16,640 nucleotides of DNA from Lasiodiplodia sp. COLG20 (Eukaryota > Ascomycota > Dothideomycetes > Botryosphaeriales > Botryosphaeriaceae). Location of the stretch: the NCBI GenBank assembly GCA_009801085.1, contig VNWV01000075.1, positions 1-16,640 of the forward strand. Direction: 5' to 3'. The notes below the pieces were generated by a model. The model was given only the letters and a program-made list of their open reading frames with translations, did no database searches and was not told where the DNA came from. Below, piece after piece: positions 9,621 to 16,640 of the stretch (its first letter is position 1; each line of letters begins with the position of its first letter). A program made the translations under genes and the position numbers.

Positions 9621-9887
9621 AGCTGATAAGCGCTTCGGCTGCTAATCAGACGGTCTGTGCCCCGAAGGTCTAGCCTGACTGACCCCTTCGGAAATGTAGA
9701 GTTGTTCTGAAATAACGCCAGGTCTTCTAACGGACGTCCTTACTAAGGGCAGAATAGCTACCTCACTGCTTCCGATCGCTATCTTAGATTGCATCTGTAC
9801 TCCGCAAACAGTGCCCTCAATTCATCTTATATGATAATCAAGGACTTTCCCTCTTCTGCACTTAGTACAATCTCACCACCCATAGCT

Positions 9888-11641
9888 CTATCTAGAAAAA
9901 AAATCACCCGCAAATGTATGAGAGCCCCTTGAATGGCACACTTGCGGCATTTTTCTGAGCACTAAAGGAACGTTGGAACCAAACAGAACCCGTACTCGAT
10001 CACCAGTTTTAACCTTAGGGTCACAAAGCCCCAGTTTTCCTGCCTGAGTAACAAAGAGAGACCGTCCGGTAATAGCCATAATTGTTCCAGACTGGCGACG
10101 GCCTTCCAATGCCATAGGATCTCCGTTCAGGAACTGTTGCCATCCCGTCTCACCTGGATTATCAGCCTCATCCACGCGCCTCCAACCCAAGCGCAGTTCG
10201 ACCCAGACTCTTCATTCCTCAGTGACGGTTGGACAGGTCACCCGTGACAGGGCTTTGCGCACCGCAGTTTTGTCTGTCAAACCGATAGCTTTCTCGCACA
10301 GCTTGATCCACTCGTCAAAGACGCTCCTCAGACTAACAGGATCATGGACATCCCCGACGTGCCGGCCAACGTCCTTAACAACGTCCGCCAGGACACCTGT
10401 GACGTGGAGTTCGTTCTTGTTCTGAACCTGCATTTTGCCCGTCTTTCCTCCCGAAGCGTTGAAGATCGGGTAGGTCTGGATCCGTCGGAGCTCGTGCTCT
10501 ACAAAATCTAATGACAAGATGTGTGAGAAATCACGAACCCATGACGGTAGGCCAGGAAGGCCAGTGCCGAAAGCGGTGCCGAGGAGATACCGATAGTCGT
10601 AGGTTGTCTCCGAGAGCATGCGTCCAAAGACTTCTGTGTAGCACTCCGGCGCAGGCGCACGGTAGTCGGGCTTGAAAGTCTCGAATGCAGAAGACATAGC
10701 CGTTGCGAGAAGCGAGAAGACCTTGTCGCGCGGGCTGTGACAATTTCGAGAGGAAAACATCTCAACGGCCTCGTAGAAAGGGTGGTGAAGCAGTGGGCCG
10801 GTCCAGTGAAGATTGTCAGAACTGCTTAGGTTGTGCTTTTCCAGATGCTGCAGGCGAAGCCTCACCACAAACTCGACTTGCAGAAAGAATCGATCAAGGG
10901 TATTCCTTTGCGGGTACACTCCTAAGTCGCTAGTGTAGTAGCCTCTGTTGTCCCTAGCGACATTGAATGCATCAGACGAGATTGTCCAGTGTCCATACAT
11001 CGCGATGGCGTTTTTGGTAGAACTACTTCCTGAACCGTCCAGGATCTCGTCCACCATTTGCTGTCGACAACATGAAGAAAGCTTTCCCAAATTGTCAGAA
11101 AGGTTTCGGACTCCGGGAAAGACGCGGTCCCCGGGTCACCCTTGGTGACGCTTCGTCCCTCACAGTAGTGACCATGTTCGGCAAAATGGCGGATCAGGGT
11201 AAATGGGTCTTGGGCCAGAGGCTTCATATCCGGAGGGCATCCCAGCCAGACGTATACTGTCGAGCACTGCGAGTAGATTTCCCCCATCATGCTGACCTGG
11301 TGTGATTTCTCCAAGAGATCGTCTTGGTTGATGCAACCCGCGTCGATCCACCAAACGATTGCGTCCTGGGGGTGTCACAAGTGGTGCAAGCAGCTCAATA
11401 GATTCGTTGTTACTTGCAGCTCCTCGTCGTTGATGCGCATAGGCCCCGGAAAATTCGTGCCACCCCACACATAGGATATGCAGCTGTGGGGTTCTCTCGT
11501 TGGATCGTTGAAGTCTACGGTATCAAGCTCGCCGCAAAGTTGCTGCCGTTTTACTCCGGGAAGCAAGTGTAGCATTCGGCAAGCTTTCCTGTCAAAATTG
11601 AGAGAGAATTCCTGATATGTGGCGAGGCGGCCACGAGACAT
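9888..11641 (-). pseudogene. HET-domain (heterokaryon incompatibility) gene, disabled
   Basis: The start is the ATG at 11641. The reading shows the ordered hallmarks of a fungal HET domain: CISYVWGG near residue 55, WWIDAGCINQDD, YSQCSTVYVWLG, KWWTRSWTVQE, and downstream SPRDKVFSLL and LPSWVRDFS. The C-terminal part has GRSLFVTQAGKLGL and GDRVRVLFGSNVPLVLR, typical of the long HET subfamily. HET domains trigger cell death or growth arrest when unlike fungal individuals fuse. This copy is broken in three places: an in-frame TGA at 11375-11377 between motifs 1 and 2, loss of one base in a five-A run (plus-strand T run, 11011-11015), and an in-frame TGA at 10212-10214. Both TGAs could come from CGA. 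The last 20 or so residues before the stop at 9888 do not look like the family, so the 3' end is probably truncated. Confidence 0.9.
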
Positions 11642-12043
11642 GTTGTGCCGATTGGTGGTATCGATTGGGCTCTCACGTGGTTATAATAGATTAGCCACAA
11701 GGAATCAAGACGCCGATGAAAGAATGAAATTCCTTATCAAAGCTATGGAGTTGTTTCTCGCGTATGACAGCTTCTATTTATTAAATTTTAGAAGGCATCT
11801 ACGCAGGGAAAACAAAACAAGGAAAGGCTATATTCATTTGTGTTGAACAGTGCAAATTGATTGAATTATACGCTGCTAAAGGGGTTCTGCCCTGGTGTTG
11901 AAGAAATTAACACGAGATACACGGTAAATAAACGTGGAGCAAAAAGGAAAGCACAGTCTGACAACTTCCAAAGCTCTTTCCTATCTATAGGAGAATTCCC
12001 CGGCCAAACGACTATAGAATCTCTTTCAATCTTTTCTATGATA
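11642..12043. other. Spacer between HET pseudogene and BTB gene
   Basis: No gene is supported. This AT-rich spacer carries the upstream side of the HET pseudogene and the 3' flank of the BTB gene. No repeat or RNA gene is visible. Confidence 0.45.
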
Positions 12044-13585
12044 TCAAAATTCGTACTGAGCCTCTGAAAATTTTCGATGCTCTTTTTGAGCCACGCTGAG
12101 GATGAAGTCCCGGCATGCATTGCAGGAGTCCCATCCAGTAGCGAGGTGTTCGACTCTGTGTTTACATTCGCCAATGAGAGACTCAGCTACGACAGCACAA
12201 GCTTTCTTTTTCTTCTTCTTCTTTGAAGAAGCAGCCACAGCAAATTCGCCGTCGTAGAACTCAGCTGCTGACGGCGATGACTTTCCTGCAGCAGGCTCCG
12301 CCTCAAGGGATAGAGATACAGCTTCATCTTCTGCCGTCGCTTCGGTTGGAGCTTCATGACATCCGTGGATTACGAATTCTTCGCCAGCCAGTTCTGGGTA
12401 CTCTCCGGTTTCTGCCTCCTCCGAGGGCTGTGCATCTTCTTGATATAGTTCCGATGTAGAACCCTCATCTTTTACTATTGAGTCAGAACCGCGTATGTAC
12501 CGATACCAGAGAAGTCAGGTCCAAAAATACTTACAAGCAATATTGGTTTCGTCCTTTTCGCTGTAGAAGCTCACTACGTCTCTGCCATCTTCACAAGAAA
12601 TGACTGAAAGCGAATCATGTGTGAGACATTCACACTTAGCCGCCCTTGGTGTGGCAGGATACTCTGTCTCTACCGTGGATTCTTCTGGGGGCGCTGGCAT
12701 TTGGTAAGACTCTCTCATCCGGCTGGTTCTGTCTTCATCGGAGATGTTTTTCCGCATGTTAGCGAAGATGGCTGAAGTTCTGTGCAAAATTGCCTTCGCA
12801 AAACGCGAATTGAGCTGTTTATAAGGCGCCCCATCCGGAAAGTCTGCGAATCCTGAGAAGATATTCTCAAGGATACCCGTTAGGTAGGTCGCGAAAAACT
12901 CATCTCCATCAGAAGTCTCGGGAAATAATTCCTCTATCTGCTTCAAGATGTCTTCTGTTGGAACCTCGGGCTCGATGGAATGGATTTTCTCCGTCGCCAA
13001 GGTTCGCAGGTCATGCAATCCATATTTGCCTGCCGCAACGTAAAGGCGCAGCGCTCGTTGGTGCTCTTCAGTTTTTCTCGCTGTTAAAGTTGCCTGTCGA
13101 CTTTGGAGCGTCTCGTATTTGCCTGTGTGAAGGAAGTGTACCAGTGGATGAGCAATATCTGGATCGATGTTGGAGAGGCGGATTGTGTGACGATAGCTGT
13201 AGGATCCGAGATCGGGAGCCAGAGAAGATGGAAGGAGGGCAGTTGGAACATTGTATTGAACTCCTTCTGTCCCAAAAAGAAGTTCTGCAGTAGCGCTAGT
13301 GTATGGACTAGAAAGTGTCAGGATTAACTTTATCTAGTGACTCGTTTTTTACTAGCTTGGCGAGGCGAGGGCAGCTTACGAAACTTCAACTTGATCGTCT
13401 TCATGAAGTGGTTGTACAAGATCGGTTGCCTGTGGTGGGCCATCCTCGGACACTAGAGGCTCTAGAACTGGCGTTGGCTCTTCCGGTGAGGATATCGACC
13501 ACGAAGCTGTCAACTTCGCCTTTTTCTGACACTTCTTCATTTGCTTCTTCTTTTCTTTTTTCAACCGAATTGATTTAAGTGTCAT
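12044..13585 (-). CDS. BTB/POZ-type fungal protein, three exons
   Basis: Exons are 13585-13380, 13307-12535 and 12474-12044. Introns of 72 and 60 nt have GT-AG ends and CTGAC branch sites, and joining gives an uninterrupted 469-aa frame. The ATG at 13585 is chosen because the longer frame upstream begins only with GTG. Residues 1-24 are Lys-rich (KKEKKKQMKK), a likely nuclear or RNA-binding tail. Residues 68-135 carry the degenerate fungal BTB core: PYTSATAELLFG, VQYNVPTALL, then AHPLVHFLHTGKYETL. Residues 148-178 (RALRLYVAAGKYGLHDL) are the usual following helices. Residues 330-415 are Glu/Ala-rich, and a seven-Lys run precedes a C-terminal Cys cluster (C-K-H, then CNAC) that I associate with this family. 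BTB domains mediate dimerisation or cullin binding, but the target here is unknown. No lesion is seen. Confidence 0.88.
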
Positions 13586-15120
13586 GTCGGATCTCCACTC
13601 CAACAAAGTGTGAGCGATTATGGTGGCTCGTGTTTCGTGGGGAATTGTGGAGTATGAAGCGGCGGAAGGCACAACATTTTAATCACACTTGAATTCTCTG
13701 TTTGCGTATGTGAGATTCTTTTTAGCACATATCTCCTTCATCCCTTGCATGTCCATGAATGCAACAATTTCAGCTATCGGCGATTTTATTGGAATGAAAA
13801 TTCCACTCGGCTCGGCCTGGCTGTGATGTTAACGGCACAGCGGCTTTAATAGATGCCGTGCTGGCTCGATAATAGTTGTTTCGACAGAGGTCACACAAAC
13901 AGCTGCGCTTTGCAGCAAGTAACAAGCCAGGCGCTGTGCTCAACGCGGGGACTGAAGCTGCCAGACTTTATCGTATTTAGCTTTTTGCCACCTGCCAGGC
14001 TCTCTCAATTTCGTACGTCAAGGAAGTCACTACCAGGACTAGCACATGCATGTTCTCGTTGTAAGGCACAGAACGTAATATTGGACCCACCGACTCCTCG
14101 CAGATCAAGAGTATCAGAGGTATGTAACGTTTTCTGCAAAAGCTTGAAGCATCTTTCATTTCTATAATTAATCTGGAAAGTCAATGGAGCACTAAACAAT
14201 AACATGAAGTGGTGAATTGAAAGAAAAACGGCAAAAATTATTGCTCCTTTGTATCCCATAGTTTATGTGGAATGTGTTGTGTAGAACACTAAATTCAAAG
14301 CCTTCGTTCGCTTCTATCCATCGAATGCCGGAACCTTCTCCTCCCACAATTCATAACCCTTCACTAACCCTTCTAACGACGGTTTTAATGTGTTTTTGGG
14401 CATCCGGAACAGCGGAAAAAATTTTAGTACTCATTCTGACCTGAGCTTGTCACAGCTCTTCCTGGAAATTGCATTCGGTATACGTGTCGCGGCCGCCCTG
14501 CCAGCGCTTCTTATAGCTGAGTATGAGTAAAACTCCTTTAGACCTGAATATCTGCGTATAAGCCAGAACTCTACGCGCTGCAGTGCCTAAACCAAGAATC
14601 TGAATGTTGTAGGACCATAGTGTTTTCCGTTTACGATGGAAGCACTGCAAATTGTTCTCCTCGGCGCCGATGTTACGTTACACAGATCCACATATTAGTA
14701 GCAGAGTTCCGATGAGATGGACAAGGGTAGAGAGATCGGAATGCGTCCGCTTGAATCACTGGTGAATCATTCTTTTACAGTTCTGGGTCTTTGATCGCTA
14801 ACTCTCATTTACTGCGGGCTGTCTAGGGCCTTGGCATTGATGCAATGGTAGACCGGTGCCGAGACATACGTGCTTGTGGAACGAGAAAGGGATAGACTGT
14901 GACCGGAAGTCAATTATCAGAAAGTATGGTTCTTGACGGCACGGCTGGAAATGCACCTCAATAGCTAGGGAAAAGATACATCTAGATAGACTTCCTTGCA
15001 TTCCATGATACATTGCACCACAAGACCTATGCTTTATTGTAAACAACCCTCTCTCTAATCCTCTCCGTTTAAATTGATCGTTTTCAAGTCAGTAGATGAG
15101 CGTATAGAAGAGAATTAAAT
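13586..15120. other. AT-rich, mostly empty 1.5-kb region
   Basis: No intact gene is supported. Just upstream of 13585 lies the presumed BTB promoter. A plus-strand reading near 14010-14100 has HACSRCKAQNV, which faintly resembles the start of a Zn(II)2Cys6 cluster but lacks the third cysteine. A minus-strand reading near 14310-14420 (PLFRMPKNTLKPSLEG, then GYELWEEKVPAFDG) looks protein-like but matches nothing I know and ends in TAG. Bases 15031-15090 repeat part of the sub-terminal sequence of the right arm. The rest shows nothing I can name. Confidence 0.5.
15031..15090 (+). repeat. Degenerate third copy of the TIR inner edge
   Basis: From gctttattgt onward this segment aligns with 16151-16210 of the right arm at roughly three quarters identity. 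Most differences are transitions toward A or T. It covers the weakly conserved inner extension of the TIR and stops near the start of the highly conserved 435 bp. Confidence 0.55.
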
Positions 15121-15465
15121 CTAGATGTACTGCATAAAAGCGATCCCGACTGCAGCAGAAAAGCTGGCCTTTGCAAGAAAAGTTAATCCAGTCCCGATTC
15201 GGATGGCCCATTGCTGTTGCTCGGGAGAGGAGACCACGGTGTTGTTCAAAGACCGATAAAAGATGTGATGGCCTGACCCAAAAGATACACCTGCCGCAAA
15301 GAGTGCAGCCATCAAGACTGGAGCACTCCAGCAGCTCGACCAGGTGTTCCGAATCTTGGAGGTCCTTCCTGTTGGATCGTCGTCTTCAGCCTGCAGGAGT
15401 ACTTGTTCCACAATAGGAGAAGACCCTCCAGTCTTCTGACCAGAACCCCTCATAGAAATGCTCAT
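15121..15465 (-). pseudogene. Orphan 5' fragment of a multi-pass membrane protein gene
   Basis: From the ATG at 15465 a 114-codon frame gives a hydrophilic N-terminus (residues 1-45) and a first membrane segment at about 47-70 (SAPVLMAALFAAGVSFG, then HHIFY). A short loop (NNTVVSSPEQQQW) follows, and a second membrane segment at about 88-113 (RIGTGLTFLAKASFS, then GIAFMQYI). The pattern, with QQQW-x-IRIGT, is the standard beginning of a large uncharacterised family of Pezizomycotina multi-pass proteins usually several hundred residues long. The frame stops at TAG where the family normally has Trp, and no continuation is seen. The stop fits TGG to TAG, but loss of everything downstream points to a captured 5' end. 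About 380 bases of its upstream flank seem to be retained. Confidence 0.6.
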
Positions 15466-16205
15466 AGTGTTAAAGACACGCCTGTTGATGCTACTCTTGG
15501 TGGCTTGTTATCCTTGGGGAATCGACGAAACGAAAGAGGAGGGGGTGGATGGAGAAATATACAATGTCAACAATAGCTGGAGAACTCGCCCCTTCTTCTG
15601 TCTGAAATCGCAAGTAGATCAAGCTTGCTTCTATTGGAGAATATCCCTGGGACAAAATGTTTGTGGCTTGTCAGCCATAGTCGGCCCACCACTGAATAGG
15701 AATCATGAGCGATGATAGTTTTGCCGCTTCCATGCAGGGGAAGGGTATAATCCCCTCCTTTGAGATAGGCACATAGAATGAAGGAATCTATCGCGCATGG
15801 GCCTGCTGCAGACCGTCTTGTGTGTTGCACCAGCGCAGAACGTTTAGGCTTTCCTCACTAGCGCGCTAGGCGATATCGAGAAGGTCCCTGTGGGAAGCCG
15901 AGATATCCCCTAAATTGAAGGGTTCTGTGCCTCCCCCTGAATCCTAATATCAGCTGCGAAGCCATGTTGGACCTTCCTTTCAAATCTGGGCAGCCGAGCC
16001 GTCTCTAATAAGGCAAATGAGCCGTGTTTGGATTTTTAATCCTGGATAGTGGCGCCTCAGTCTCTAGAAAATAAGGTTGTAAGTAATTCAGAAGCATTAG
16101 TCCTCATGAAAAGCTCCGTGATTTAATCCTCTAGCCCATTGCCACACACTGCTTTATTGTTAACAGCCCTCTTTCCAATTCATTCCGCTCCGATTGGTTG
16201 TTTCT
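15466..16205. other. Region between the membrane-protein fragment and the right TIR
   Basis: No gene is supported. The first part is probably the captured upstream flank of the fragment at 15121-15465. From about 16145 to 16205 lies the weakly matching inner extension of the TIR, the counterpart of 448-505. Confidence 0.5.
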
Positions 16206-16640
16206 CAGACCGTGCGCGGGCGGTCGGAGGAGCAGCTTTCAGTTACCTCGGCTAGCTATATTCGCTGTTCACGTGATAAGCCCAGCTCCTGCACCACAGG
16301 AGGAACGGTCACTGAAACCCAATTAGCCGGGTTACTACAATCATTCTTGGTAAAGATCGATTAAACCGATAAGGCGACTAAATGATGGAACTAAATCATG
16401 TGAGCCTTAACACAGGAACCAGTCCCTGAAGCTGATGATGAAGTTTTGGTTGTTCTTGACTTAATGAGTGGCGCTGGCTATAGACATTTACACTACAGCC
16501 GAAGCAAACAGAGAGCTTAAGCAAATTAGGCATTATAGAGTAATGCATTGATCATCCAACGATTAGTCTCACGTTCTATTAGTAGGTAAGAGTTGAGGCG
16601 AGCTTTCATTTATGTTGGGATGGCTGGAGTGGGAGATAGG
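16206..16640 (-). repeat. Right terminal inverted repeat (435 bp)
   Basis: Its reverse complement matches 13-447 without indels and with seven transitions. It contains the same palindrome (16286-16302) and CACGTG box (16270-16275). The match runs to the last base of the window, so the true outer end, and any target-site duplication, may lie beyond it. Confidence 0.97.

Noticed and set aside
14310..14520. Minus-strand protein-like reading around MPKNTLKPSLEG
   Set aside because: It has several in-frame stops and no family I recognise, so it is noted in the region entry but not called as a gene.
1..16640. Starship, Maverick/Polinton or Helitron identity
   Set aside because: I find no DUF3435 tyrosine recombinase, no family B polymerase, retroviral-type integrase or packaging ATPase, and no Rep/helicase. 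Long TIRs also do not fit Starships or Helitrons.
1..16640. tRNA, rRNA or telomeric repeats
   Set aside because: I saw no cloverleaf-like segment with A and B boxes, no rRNA sequence and no TTAGGG array on reading both strands.

Overview
The window looks like accessory, transposon-shaped DNA from a filamentous ascomycete (Pezizomycotina, probably Sordariomycetes). The reasons are short GT-AG introns (50-128 nt, several with CTAAC or CTGAC branch sites), fungal-type protein families (HET, a MYND/DUF4470-type protein, a BTB protein with a C-terminal Cys cluster), a Tad1-like LINE remnant, and CAG-to-TAG stops of the kind left by repeat-induced point mutation. The species cannot be read from the sequence.

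The dominant structure is a pair of long terminal inverted repeats (TIRs). Bases 13-447 match the reverse complement of 16206-16640 over 435 bp with no indel and only 7 differences, all transitions. Weaker, gapped similarity continues inward for about 60 bp. The window is therefore essentially one 16.6-kb TIR-bounded element. Its target-site duplication cannot be seen, because only 12 bases lie outside the left repeat and none outside the right.

Layout from left to right: left TIR (13-447); a GC-rich leader without a recognisable gene (448-1303); an intact two-exon gene for an unrecognised 757-aa acidic protein (1304-3627, +), the only convincing plus-strand gene; a stretch that may hold the captured 5' end of a secreted-protein gene (3628-4579); a decayed AT-hook transposon-type gene (4580-5984, -); a five-exon MYND zinc-finger gene (6403-8527, -) whose first intron appears to have lost its 3' splice site; a Tad1-like LINE 3' remnant (9250-9620, -); a HET-domain pseudogene with two stops and a frameshift (9888-11641, -); an intact three-exon BTB/POZ-type gene (12044-13585, -); about 1.5 kb of AT-rich, mostly empty DNA; an orphan 5' gene fragment for a membrane protein (15121-15465, -); and the right TIR (16206-16640).

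How it fits together is inference. Long TIRs flank a cargo of signalling and self-recognition families plus gene fragments and nested debris, with no recognisable DDE transposase, tyrosine recombinase, Helitron Rep or protein-primed polymerase. Either the element is non-autonomous and mobilised from elsewhere, or the unrecognised 757-aa protein or the decayed AT-hook gene belongs to its mobility machinery. Damage is uneven: the 757-aa gene and the BTB gene are intact, while the AT-hook gene, the HET gene and the membrane-protein fragment are broken.
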